From Herbidospora yilanensis (GTDB taxonomy: Bacteria; Actinomycetota; Actinomycetes; Streptosporangiales; Streptosporangiaceae), in the NCBI RefSeq assembly GCF_001570565.1, contig NZ_BBXE01000045.1, forward strand, positions 1 through 64,000: a DNA stretch of 64,000 nt. The letters are read 5' to 3'. Shown here in pieces: positions 1 to 6,840 of this stretch. The number at the start of each line of letters is the position of its first letter. Within the stretch, counting starts at the first letter, position 1. The position numbers were made by a program, and so were the translations under genes. The notes under the pieces were generated by a model. The model was not told the origin of the DNA. It made no database searches and was given only the letters and a program-made list of their open reading frames with translations.

Positions 1-78
1 GGCCGGGGGGCGGCGGGCGGGGCCGGCCGGGCGGAGCCGTAACGGAAAGGATCTTCGGCTGTCGATAGGGTCGGGCGG

Positions 79-843
79 ATGAGTGATCCGCTGGTCGTGG
101 TGGCTGAACTGCCCGGGGTGCCGGAGGCCGTCTCGGAGGCCCGGGAGGCCGTCGACGTCCTCTATCGGCATCGCATCCTGCGCAGACGGCAGCCCGAAGT
201 GTCGGCCGAGTCCGCATTGCGCGGGGCTCGGGCCTCCGCCGAACTGGAGGGTGTCGACGTTCCGCTGGGCACGTTGCGGGCCGGTGAGGCCGACGATCCG
301 GTGGCGCAGGGGGCGCTGCGGGTCTCCGCCGCGCTGGGGCGGCTCGGGCCGCTGTGGCGGTCGGCGCCGCCGCAGGTGCTGGCCCGTCTCCACACGCTCG
401 CGGCCGCGGGGCTGCTCGCCGATCCGGGGCGTCCGCGTACGGGGGCCACGGCGGCCGATCCTTTCGGGATCGGGCCGGCTCCGGTCGACGTGTCCGCGCG
501 GATGGCCGCTCTGGCCGGGCTGACCTCGACGAAGGCCCCGGCGCTGGTGCTGGGCGCGATCGTGCACGCCGAGATCGTGACGCTGCGGCCGTTCGGCGTG
601 GCCGACGGGCTGGTGGCGCGGGCGGCCGAGCGGCTCAGCCTGGTCGAATACGGCCTCGACCCCAAGTCGCTCGTGGCGGTGGAGGTGGGGCACCGGGAGT
701 CGATGGGGTCGTACACGGAGGCTCTGAAGGCCTATCTGACCGGCACTCCCGACGGTGTCGCGACGTGGGTGATCCACTGCGCGCGGGCGGTGGTGCTGGG
801 CGTCAGGGAGACGACGGCCATTTGTGAAGCGCTGTCGCGGTAA
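79..843 (+). CDS. Fic/DOC-like protein with degenerate catalytic motif
   Basis: The 254-residue product has a Fic-type fold signature. An HAEIVTLRPFGVADGLVAR segment (about residues 163-181) aligns with the Fic motif HPFxDGNGR, followed by the usual YxEAL helix (SYTEAL). The catalytic His is replaced by Arg, the Asn by Asp and the last Arg by Leu, so AMP transfer is unlikely. Comparable proteins sit upstream of the CpaE-like gene in actinobacteria and are often labelled oxidoreductase; the true role is unknown. A TAGGGT -10 box at 66-71 lies 7 nt before the ATG with no Shine-Dalgarno sequence, so the transcript is probably leaderless. Confidence 0.75.
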   Translation: MSDPLVVVAELPGVPEAVSEAREAVDVLYRHRILRRRQPEVSAESALRGARASAELEGVDVPLGTLRAGEADDPVAQGALRVSAALGRLGPLWRSAPPQVLARLHTLAAAGLLADPGRPRTGATAADPFGIGPAPVDVSARMAALAGLTSTKAPALVLGAIVHAEIVTLRPFGVADGLVARAAERLSLVEYGLDPKSLVAVEVGHRESMGSYTEALKAYLTGTPDGVATWVIHCARAVVLGVRETTAICEALSR

Positions 844-862
844 ACAATTGCGGACACAAGCG

Positions 863-890
863 GACGGCGTCCCTGGAATGGGACGCCGTC
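863..890 (+). terminator. hairpin after the Fic-like gene
   Basis: A perfect 11-bp stem (GACGGCGTCCC / GGGACGCCGTC) with a 6-nt loop starts 20 nt after the stop codon. There is no T-run, as is common for actinobacterial terminators. Confidence 0.6.
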
Positions 891-1352
891 GCCAGTACGT
901 CGAACCGGGTTACCAAGCGTGCACCTGATTTTGTCGAAACGGGACAAGCCCGCAACGACACGCCTCCCGCGGCTGGTCGCACGTGGGTACCCGGCGGCCG
1001 TACCCGGACACTCGGTCCGTACGCCCTTTGTACGTCGGAACTGCGCACTTGGGAACCCCTCCGAGCAAGACCTTTACTGAGCCCGGAACCGGCCGATTAC
1101 GGCTTCTGGTGTGGTTTGTGGCCATGTGGGGCAATGGATCGATACATCACGTCCCCTCTGACAGTGATCACTGACCGTGACCGCGTGGCCGCATTCCCTC
1201 TACTTGCGCGAAGCCCAAAAAAACTGCCGCAAAATGCAGATTGCTCCTCGACGAAACTCGGGCGGATCGGGCAGCATACGGTGTTATCTCCCAGTGTGGG
1301 AGTGACTGTGCACAGGGCACCTTTGCAAGTCTCTTGCCATGCCCTGGCCCAC
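891..1352. other. long intergenic region without a convincing gene
   Basis: About 460 bp of lower GC content than its neighbours. The short reading frames here lack typical third-position GC and ribosome sites. It holds a 12-bp perfect palindrome CAGTGATCACTG (1162-1173) and a small CTCCCA-gtg-TGGGAG hairpin (1288-1302). It most likely contains the promoter region of the 6C RNA. Confidence 0.5.
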
Positions 1353-1370
1353 TGATGAAAGCTTTCATCA
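1353..1370. promoter_or_regulatory. 18-bp perfect palindrome before the 6C RNA
   Basis: TGATGAAAGCTTTCATCA is a perfect 18-bp palindrome ending 8 nt before the first C-loop hairpin of the 6C RNA. It could be a repressor operator or a 5' hairpin of the RNA itself; the binding protein is unknown. Confidence 0.55.
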
Positions 1371-1449
1371 CACGGGACCGGCTCTACCCCCCCGGAGCCG
1401 GACCGATCGGCGACCCCCGCTCTCCCCCCCGGCGGGGGTCGCCCCTTTT
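1371..1449 (+). ncRNA. 6C small RNA (actinobacterial, B11-like)
   Basis: Two consecutive stem-loops carry cytosine runs in their loops, the hallmark of the 6C RNA family. Stem 1 pairs 1378-1384 with 1395-1401 around a loop with seven C. Stem 2 is a perfect 12-bp stem (1409-1420 with 1432-1443) around a loop with seven C, followed by CCTTTT as intrinsic terminator. The family is conserved in actinobacteria; the mycobacterial 6C RNA (B11) lies beside the CpaE/Ssd gene, as here, and its C-rich loops pair with G-rich sites around ribosome binding sites. The 5' end is not determined. Confidence 0.88.
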
Positions 1450-1463
1450 CCACAGGGCGATCC

Positions 1464-1472
1464 TTATCCACA
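1464..1472 (+). promoter_or_regulatory. perfect DnaA box
   Basis: TTATCCACA matches the DnaA-box consensus exactly and lies 80 bp upstream of the CpaE-like gene. A TTTTCCACA at 1446-1454 overlaps the T-run of the 6C terminator and may be chance. Confidence 0.5.
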
Positions 1473-1551
1473 GATCCCGGTTCGGGCGTTTCCGATCTTC
1501 GGCCGGTCGGCACCGTGAGGCTTCCGACCGTCGACCGAGGAGCCTCCGCCC

Positions 1552-2589
1552 ATGCACCGCCCGCTGGCCGTCACCGCCGACCGCGACCTGCTCGACGACC
1601 TGCTGCGGGTGGCCGCGGCCGCCGGAGTCGAACTCGACGTCGCCCACGAGGCCGCCCAGGCCCGCCCGCGCTGGCGGACCGCTCCGCTTGTCGTCGTAGG
1701 GGCTGACCTGGCCGACGCCCTCGCGGCCACCGGCCCGCCGCCCCGCCAGGGCGTGCTGCTGGTGACGGCCGACCCGGCCGACCCGTCGATGTGGCGGCGC
1801 TGCGTGGCGGTCGGCGCGTCCGCCGTCCTGGAACTGCCCGACGCCGAACGGCTGCTCGTCGACGAGTTCGCCGAGGCCGCCGAACCCTCCTCCCGCGCCG
1901 GGGCGGTGGTCTGCGTGGCCGGCGGGCGCGGCGGCGTGGGCGCGACGGTGCTGGCCGCTTCACTGGCCCTGACGGCGGCCCGATCGGGCTCGCGAACCCT
2001 GCTCGTCGACGCCGATCCGCTCGGCGGCGGCATCGACGTGGTGCTCGGGCAGGAAGAGGCGACGGGCGCCCGCTGGCCCGACATCGTCGGGCGGGAGGGC
2101 CGGGTGAGCTACGCGGCGCTCCAAGGGGCCCTGCCGACCTTCGGCGAGTTGACCGTCCTGTCATGGCACCGGGGCGAACCGATGCGGATCCCCCGCGAGG
2201 CGATGCGGGCCGTGCTGGAGGCGGCGCGGCGGGGATGTGATCTTGTGGTGGTCGATCTGCCCCGGTTCGTCGACGCCGGGGCCGAAGAGGCATTATCGCG
2301 GTCCGGAGTGACTTTGCTGGTGGTCTCGGCTGATGTGCGGGGGGTGCTCGCCGCCGGGCAGGCGCTGGCCGGGGTTCGGGAACGGGCCGGGGACGTACGG
2401 GCGGTCGTGCGCGGCGGCAGCCTGGAACCTGGCGTGGTGGCTCGGTCGCTGGGGGTGCCGCTGGCGGGGGTGGTGCCCGAGCAGCGGGGCCTGTCCGAGG
2501 CACTCGACCGTGGAGACGCCCCGCCGCTGAAACGGACGCCGCTGGGGCGGTTCTGCGGGGAACTGCTGGCGGGGTTGTCGGTGTCGTGA
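1552..2589 (+). CDS. CpaE/Ssd-like septum-site/pilus ATPase
   Basis: The 345-residue MinD/ParA-superfamily protein matches the actinobacterial 'helicase/secretion neighbourhood CpaE-like' family (mycobacterial Ssd). An N-terminal receiver-like domain (about 1-115) precedes a deviant Walker A motif, GGRGGVGATV, near residue 124; the usual GKT is GAT. DADPLGGG near 165 and a VVDLPR Walker B segment follow. It probably positions or energises the Tad apparatus; mycobacterial Ssd affects septum formation when overproduced. A GGAG precedes the ATG, and the stop overlaps the tadA start by 4 nt. Confidence 0.88.
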   Translation: MHRPLAVTADRDLLDDLLRVAAAAGVELDVAHEAAQARPRWRTAPLVVVGADLADALAATGPPPRQGVLLVTADPADPSMWRRCVAVGASAVLELPDAERLLVDEFAEAAEPSSRAGAVVCVAGGRGGVGATVLAASLALTAARSGSRTLLVDADPLGGGIDVVLGQEEATGARWPDIVGREGRVSYAALQGALPTFGELTVLSWHRGEPMRIPREAMRAVLEAARRGCDLVVVDLPRFVDAGAEEALSRSGVTLLVVSADVRGVLAAGQALAGVRERAGDVRAVVRGGSLEPGVVARSLGVPLAGVVPEQRGLSEALDRGDAPPLKRTPLGRFCGELLAGLSVS

Positions 2590-3731
2590 GCGCGGTGTCC
2601 GGGGAACTACTGGAAGCGGTCCGCGTCCGGCTGGCACGCGACGGGCTCGACCCTTCACCCGCCCAGGTGGCCGCCGCCCTGCGGGCCGAGCGGGCGGTCC
2701 TCGGTGACGCCGAGGTACTGGCGGTCGCCCGGGTGCTCCGCGCCGAACTGATCGGGGCGGGCCCGCTCGAAGGCCTGCTCGCCGAGCCCGGGGTGACCGA
2801 TGTGCTGGTCAACGGCCCCCGGGAGGTGTGGGTCGACGACGGGGGCGGGCTACGGAAGACGTCCGTGGCCTTCCGGTCCGACGACGACGTGCGGCGTCTG
2901 GCGCAACGGCTGGCGGCCGCCGCCGGCAGACGCCTGGACGACGCCTGCCCCTACGTCGACGCCCGGCTGGCCGGCGGGGTGCGGCTGCACGCCGTGTTGC
3001 CGCCGGTGTCGGCGGAAGGCACCTGTTTGTCGTTGCGGTTGCCGCCCCGGCACACCTACGGGCTCGACGACCTGGTGACGGGCGTCGGGGCGCAGGTGCT
3101 GCGGTCGGTGCTGCGGGCCCGGCTGGCGTTCGTCGTGTCGGGCGGCACCGGGACCGGGAAGACGACCTTGTTGTCGGCGCTGCTGTCGCTCGCCGACCCG
3201 GGTGAGCGGCTGCTGCTGGTCGAGGACTCGGCGGAGCTGCGGCCGGCCCATCCCCACGTGGTGCGGCTGGAGACTCGGCCGCCGAACCTCGAAGGTGTCG
3301 GCGGGGTGACGCTCCGGGACCTGGTTCGGCAGGCGTTGCGAATGCGGCCCGACCGGGTGGTCGTCGGGGAGGTGCGCGGGGCCGAGGTGGTCGACCTCCT
3401 CGCCGCCTTGAACACCGGGCACGAGGGCGGGTGCGGGACCTTGCACGCCAACACGGCGGCTGACGTGCCACCTCGGCTTGAGGCGTTGGCGTGTGCCGCC
3501 GGGTTGAGCCGGGAGGCGGTGCACAGCCAGCTCTCGGCGGCGCTCGACGCGGTGATCCACGTGGTGCGGGACTCCGGCACGGGGGTGCGGCGGGTGGCGG
3601 AGATCTGCCTGTTGCGGCGCGGGGCGGACGGGTTCGTGGAGGCGGTGCCGGCGGTTTCGTTCGACGGGCGGGGCGGGGTGCGGGAGGGGGCGGCGTTCGG
3701 GGCACTGCGGGAACGGTGCCTGGGGAGGTGA
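2586..3731 (+). CDS. tadA: TadA/CpaF-family secretion ATPase
   Basis: A 381-residue type II/IV secretion hexameric ATPase that powers pilus assembly or secretion. An N-terminal alpha domain is followed by Walker A GGTGTGKTTLL near residue 185, the Asp box LLLVEDSAEL, Walker B with the VVVGEVRGAEV signature near 260, and a His box (TLHANTA). It starts at a GTG inside the upstream stop (GTGA) and is translationally coupled to the CpaE-like gene. The last codons fall within a 35-bp tandem duplication that continues past the stop. Confidence 0.92.
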   Translation: MSAVSGELLEAVRVRLARDGLDPSPAQVAAALRAERAVLGDAEVLAVARVLRAELIGAGPLEGLLAEPGVTDVLVNGPREVWVDDGGGLRKTSVAFRSDDDVRRLAQRLAAAAGRRLDDACPYVDARLAGGVRLHAVLPPVSAEGTCLSLRLPPRHTYGLDDLVTGVGAQVLRSVLRARLAFVVSGGTGTGKTTLLSALLSLADPGERLLLVEDSAELRPAHPHVVRLETRPPNLEGVGGVTLRDLVRQALRMRPDRVVVGEVRGAEVVDLLAALNTGHEGGCGTLHANTAADVPPRLEALACAAGLSREAVHSQLSAALDAVIHVVRDSGTGVRRVAEICLLRRGADGFVEAVPAVSFDGRGGVREGAAFGALRERCLGR

Positions 3732-3770
3732 ACGGGGCGCTGCGGGAACGGTGCCTGAGGAGGTGAACGG
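3701..3770. repeat. 35-bp tandem duplication across the tadA stop
   Basis: Two 35-bp copies (3701-3735 and 3736-3770) differ at two bases. Each contains CTGCGGGAACGGTGCCTG followed by a GGAGGTGA segment, so the tadA terminus and an apparent ribosome site are duplicated. The tadA stop lies in the first copy. Confidence 0.9.
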
Positions 3771-3981
3771 GGCTTCTGTCTTTTCTCCGTTACGGCTCCG
3801 CCTGGCCCGCACCGCCCGCCGCCTCCAGAGCTCTCCCTCGAACGGCGGCAACCGGGCGCTTCGGAGCTGCCCCGCTACGGGCGAAGTGCGATCTATGTGG
3901 CGTTGGTCTGTGCGGCGTTGGTCTGTGCGGCGCGGCCTGGTTTGTGCGGCGTGTGAGGCGCTTGGCGATTTGGAGTTTTGA
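3771..3981. other. anomalous spacer between tadA and tadB
   Basis: These genes usually abut, but here they are about 250 bp apart. The spacer has a segment CCGTTACGGCTCCGCC (from 3788) that recurs inverted at about 33-50 of this window, and a 15-bp direct repeat CGTTGGTCTGTGCGG twice (3901-3930). An open frame of 76 codons here looks non-coding. It may be a small inserted element. Confidence 0.5.
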
Positions 3982-4698
3982 ATGATCACCCTGCTCGTCG
4001 GGTCATGTGCCGGGCTGGCGGTTTGGGTCTGGCTCGGGCCTTCGGTTCCCGTGGTGCGGCTGGCGCACTTGACGCGCGAAGCGAGACCAGGCTTCTCCTG
4101 GCCCGCCCTGCTGAAGGTCAGGCGGTCACGTAAGGGGTCGGCGCGGGCCTGGCGTGGCGGAACCGTCGAGTTGTGTCAGGCGATCGTGGCCGAGCTCGCG
4201 GCCGGGCGGACGCCTGGTGAGGCGCTTTCCAGGGCCATCGGGTCCATCGAAGGGCCGCCGGAGATCGTCGGAGCGCTTCGGCCGGTCGCCCGGGTGGCTC
4301 GCGATGGCGGCGATGTCGCGGCGGCGTTGATCGACGCGGCGCCTCCCGTCGGAGGTGAGGGGTTGCGGCGGCTGGCGTCCTGCTGGGCGGTGGGGGTCAG
4401 CGTCGGGGGTGGGCTCGCGCCTCTCGTCGAGCGGGTGGGCGGGGCGTTGCGGGACATGGAGAACCATCGGCAGGAGATCTCGGCGCAACTCGCCGGGCCC
4501 CGGGCCACCGCTCGGCTGCTCGCGGGCTTGCCCGTGCTGGGGTTGTTGATGGCGGCCGGGTTGGGCATGCAGCCCCTTCCGTTCCTCTTCACGACTCTGC
4601 CGGGGATCGGATGTCTCGTCGTTGGGCTGCTGCTCAATGCGGCGGGGCTGCGGTGGACGGATCGGATGGTGCGGAAGGCCGAAGACGGTGTCCGTTGA
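3982..4698 (+). CDS. tadB: TadB-like type II secretion system F domain protein
   Basis: A 238-residue inner-membrane platform protein of the GspF/TadB family. It has an N-terminal membrane segment (about 3-20), a cytoplasmic helical domain with the ELAAGRTPGEAL motif (about 68-80), and two C-terminal membrane helices (about 172-225). It should form the membrane platform with TadC, coupled to the TadA ATPase. GGAG lies 6 nt before the ATG. The last base pairs overlap the next start as TGATG. Confidence 0.82.
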   Translation: MITLLVGSCAGLAVWVWLGPSVPVVRLAHLTREARPGFSWPALLKVRRSRKGSARAWRGGTVELCQAIVAELAAGRTPGEALSRAIGSIEGPPEIVGALRPVARVARDGGDVAAALIDAAPPVGGEGLRRLASCWAVGVSVGGGLAPLVERVGGALRDMENHRQEISAQLAGPRATARLLAGLPVLGLLMAAGLGMQPLPFLFTTLPGIGCLVVGLLLNAAGLRWTDRMVRKAEDGVR

Positions 4699-5558
4699 TG
4701 GTCGGGCTCGGTCGGTTCGGGGCGGCAGAGCGGATTGTCGTGCCAGTAGCCCGGCGGCTCGCCAGGGGCCGGCGCGGGCGTCGGGTCAGGCGGTCGAGTC
4801 TTCGATCCCGTTGGTTGAGGAACGAGGGTGTGGTGGTCGGGATTCTTTCCGGTCTGTGTGTGGCGCTTGCCGTCATGTGCTGGCCGGTTCGCCGTACCGC
4901 GGCTGAGCGGCTCAAGGCCGTGGTCGAGCCTCCCGAGGTTCAGGCCCCTGCGGCCGAGAATCCGGCGGGCCGGATCGCCCTGGTCGCGGGGCCGGTGCTC
5001 GTGCTGGTGGTGCTCGTGGTCGGCGGGGTGGCCGGGGTCGTGCTGGGGGTGATTCTGGCCGGGCTCGTGGTCGTGCACCTCAGGCGGAAGGAGGCTCCGC
5101 AGGAGCGCCGTCGTAGGGAGCTCGTCCGGGCCGATCTGCCGTTCGCCGCCGATCTCATGGCCGAGTGTCTGCGGGCCGGCCAGCCGCTCGTGGGCGCCGT
5201 CGAGATCGTCGCCCGGGTTGTGGACGGTCCGTTGGGGGAGCGGTTGCGGTGGGCGGGTGGGCAGATGCGGCTGGGGGCCGATCCCGTCGAGGTGTGGCGG
5301 GGGCTCGCCGCCGAAGACGCGCTCGCTCTGCTGGCCAGGGCCATCGCGCGGGCGGTCGAGTCGGGGGCGCCCGTGGCCGATGTGCTCACCCGGGTCGCTG
5401 AGGACGCCCGGCAGGCCGGGCGGGCCGCCTCTTCGGCGGCCGCGCGGCGGGTGGGGGTGCGGGCGGTGGCGCCGTTGGGTCTGTGCTTTCTGCCGGCGTT
5501 CTGTTTTCTGGGCATCGTTCCGGTCGTCGCGGGGCTGGCCGCCCAGGTTCTGTCATGA
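4698..5558 (+). CDS. tadC: TadC-like type II secretion system F domain protein
   Basis: A 286-residue second platform protein. It has hydrophobic segments near residues 46-62 and 92-120, the GspF-type core with DLPFAADLMAECLRAG (about 145-160), and a C-terminal hydrophobic hairpin ending LAAQVLS. The chosen ATG overlaps the tadB stop by one base (TGATG). A GTG near 4830 would give a shorter protein lacking the basic N-terminus. Followed by a 251-bp gap rich in DnaA boxes before the pilin gene. Confidence 0.78.
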   Translation: MVGLGRFGAAERIVVPVARRLARGRRGRRVRRSSLRSRWLRNEGVVVGILSGLCVALAVMCWPVRRTAAERLKAVVEPPEVQAPAAENPAGRIALVAGPVLVLVVLVVGGVAGVVLGVILAGLVVVHLRRKEAPQERRRRELVRADLPFAADLMAECLRAGQPLVGAVEIVARVVDGPLGERLRWAGGQMRLGADPVEVWRGLAAEDALALLARAIARAVESGAPVADVLTRVAEDARQAGRAASSAAARRVGVRAVAPLGLCFLPAFCFLGIVPVVAGLAAQVLS

Positions 5559-5571
5559 TCTTGGCGCGGGG

Positions 5572-5720
5572 TTTTCCACACCCGTCGGCGGTACTGCACA
5601 GGGTGTGGACGGAAGTTGTCCACAGGTGTGGATAACGCGGAGTCTCCATGTGGATTTTGGGCTCGATTCCCCTGTGCACACAGGTCTTTTGAGTTATCCA
5701 CAGGCCATTCGTTTTCCACA
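5572..5720. promoter_or_regulatory. cluster of DnaA boxes between tadC and the pilin gene
   Basis: Five close matches to the DnaA box lie within 149 bp: TTTTCCACA at 5572-5580, TTGTCCACA at 5616-5624, TTATCCACA on the minus strand at 5627-5635, TTATCCACA at 5694-5702 and TTTTCCACA at 5712-5720. Two weaker sites are at 5604-5612 and 5649-5657. An inverted CCTGTG-ca-CACAGG lies at 5671-5684. There is no AT-rich unwinding region and no replication gene nearby, so this is more likely a DnaA titration or regulatory cluster than an origin. Confidence 0.8.
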
Positions 5721-5809
5721 GACCGCGGTCTGCGTCGGTGGAAAGGCCGTCTCGGTCGGCAGGCTGGCAGCGCCGGAACGGAAGGTCCGGGCCGGTGTCA
5801 GGAGGACGC

Positions 5810-6085
5810 GTGAACGTCAAGACCGAAGGCATTTCGTGGACGCGGGAGGCCAAGCGGGCTCGGGCGGCCGAGCGGTTGCGGGAGGCGGCCGCTCGGGCGG
5901 CTCGGGTCTTGTCCGAGCAGGGCGGGAGGCGGCGTGCGGACGCGGGGATGTCGACCGCCGAATACGCCGTCGGCACCATCGCCGCGTGTGGGTTCGCGGG
6001 GCTGCTGTTCAAGGTGGTGACCTCGCCCGACGTCCAGCAGATGCTCGCCTCGCTCGTGCAGAAGGCGTTGGCGCTGGCCGGGTGA
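5810..6085 (+). CDS. Flp-type pilin (DUF4244-like)
   Basis: A 91-residue prepilin. A charged cytoplasmic leader (about 1-45) ends in DAG, then MSTAEYAVGTIAACGFAGLL. This matches prepilin-peptidase cleavage after Gly with Glu at +5 of the mature pilin and a hydrophobic assembly helix. The GTG start at 5810 is chosen because AGGAGG (5800-5805) precedes it by 4 nt; an upstream ATG at 5738 has no ribosome site. The stop overlaps the next GTG by 4 nt. The mature pilin would be only about 42 residues, typical of Flp. Confidence 0.85.
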   Translation: MNVKTEGISWTREAKRARAAERLREAAARAARVLSEQGGRRRADAGMSTAEYAVGTIAACGFAGLLFKVVTSPDVQQMLASLVQKALALAG

Positions 6086-6438
6086 GCCGGCGCGAGCGCG
6101 GCTCCGTCACCGCCGAGACGGCCGCTGCGCTGCCCGCGCTCGTGGTCGTGCTCGGGGCCGCCCTGTGGGCGGTGAGTGTGGTCGGGGCCCGGCTGGAGTG
6201 CGTCGACGCCGCTCGGGCGGGTGCGCGGGCCGCGGCCCGGGGTGACGGGGTCTCCGCCGTGCGCGAGGGTGCCCTGGCGGTGGCGCCCACCGGGGCCACG
6301 GTCGAGGTGACCGTGGGGGCGGCGCTCACGGAGGTGACGGTGCGGGCTCGGGTCCGTCCCGCCTGGGCGGTGGTGCTGCCCGAGGTGGCGGTGTCCGCGT
6401 CGGCGAGTTCGGCGACCGAGAAGGGTGTGCTGCCGTGA
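6082..6438 (+). CDS. TadE-like pseudopilin
   Basis: A 118-residue protein with a single N-terminal hydrophobic helix preceded by the TadE signature GSVTAETAAALPALV (about 7-21), followed by a small beta-rich exported domain. It starts at a GTG overlapping the pilin stop (GTGA), so it is translationally coupled. It probably acts as a minor pilin in assembly. Confidence 0.82.
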   Translation: MSRRERGSVTAETAAALPALVVVLGAALWAVSVVGARLECVDAARAGARAAARGDGVSAVREGALAVAPTGATVEVTVGAALTEVTVRARVRPAWAVVLPEVAVSASASSATEKGVLP

Positions 6439-6462
6439 CGGTCGGTCGGTGAGCGGGAGGCG

Positions 6463-6840
6463 ATGGTGAGTGATGTGGGCGGAAGACGTGATCGGGGGTC
6501 GGCGACCGTCTGGGTCGTCGCGGTGATGGCCGTGGTGTGGGCGGCGGCTTATGTGCTCGTCCAGGTCGGGATGGCGAGAGTGGCCGTGCACACGGCTCTG
6601 GCCGCCGCCGACCTGGGCGCTCTGGCCGCCGCCGAACTGGCTGTCGCGGCCCCCGGTGAGGCCTGTGGGCGGGCGGCGGAGGTGGTCGCCGCCAACGACG
6701 CCCGGATCGTGTCGTGTGAGGTCGAGGGAGGGGTGTCGGAGGTGACGGCGCGGGTCCGGCTTCGGTTCCCGGGGTTGACCGAACGGGAGGCGTCGGCCAC
6801 GTCCCGTGCCGGGCCCGTCTATCTGAACACGGAACGCTGA
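6463..6840 (+). CDS. second TadE-like pseudopilin (helicase-neighbourhood type)
   Basis: A 125-residue protein with a hydrophobic N-terminal helix after RGSATVWVVAVMAVVW (about 11-26). It matches the 'helicase/secretion neighbourhood TadE-like' family (mycobacterial Rv3654c type). The domain beyond residue 60 contains two Cys (CGRAAEV and SCEVEG), perhaps a disulfide. A GGGAGG precedes the ATG. Its 3' end overlaps the convergent helicase gene by 22 bp. Confidence 0.78.
   Translation: MVSDVGGRRDRGSATVWVVAVMAVVWAAAYVLVQVGMARVAVHTALAAADLGALAAAELAVAAPGEACGRAAEVVAANDARIVSCEVEGGVSEVTARVRLRFPGLTEREASATSRAGPVYLNTER

Noticed and set aside
983-1174. 63-codon frame upstream of the 6C RNA
   Set aside because: Low third-position GC and no similarity or start signal.
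1446-1454. Extra DnaA box TTTTCCACA
   Set aside because: It overlaps the T-run of the 6C terminator, which explains the Ts; not counted as a firm site.
844-1551. tRNA or rRNA gene
   Set aside because: No cloverleaf or TTCGA-type T-loop with matching acceptor stem could be folded.
3751-3981. 76-codon frame between tadA and tadB
   Set aside because: It is built from the 35-bp and 15-bp repeats, has atypical codon use, and shows no domain.
5572-5720. Possible chromosomal origin (oriC)
   Set aside because: DnaA boxes are clustered, but no dnaA, dnaN, recF, gyrB, parA/B or AT-rich unwinding tract is nearby.
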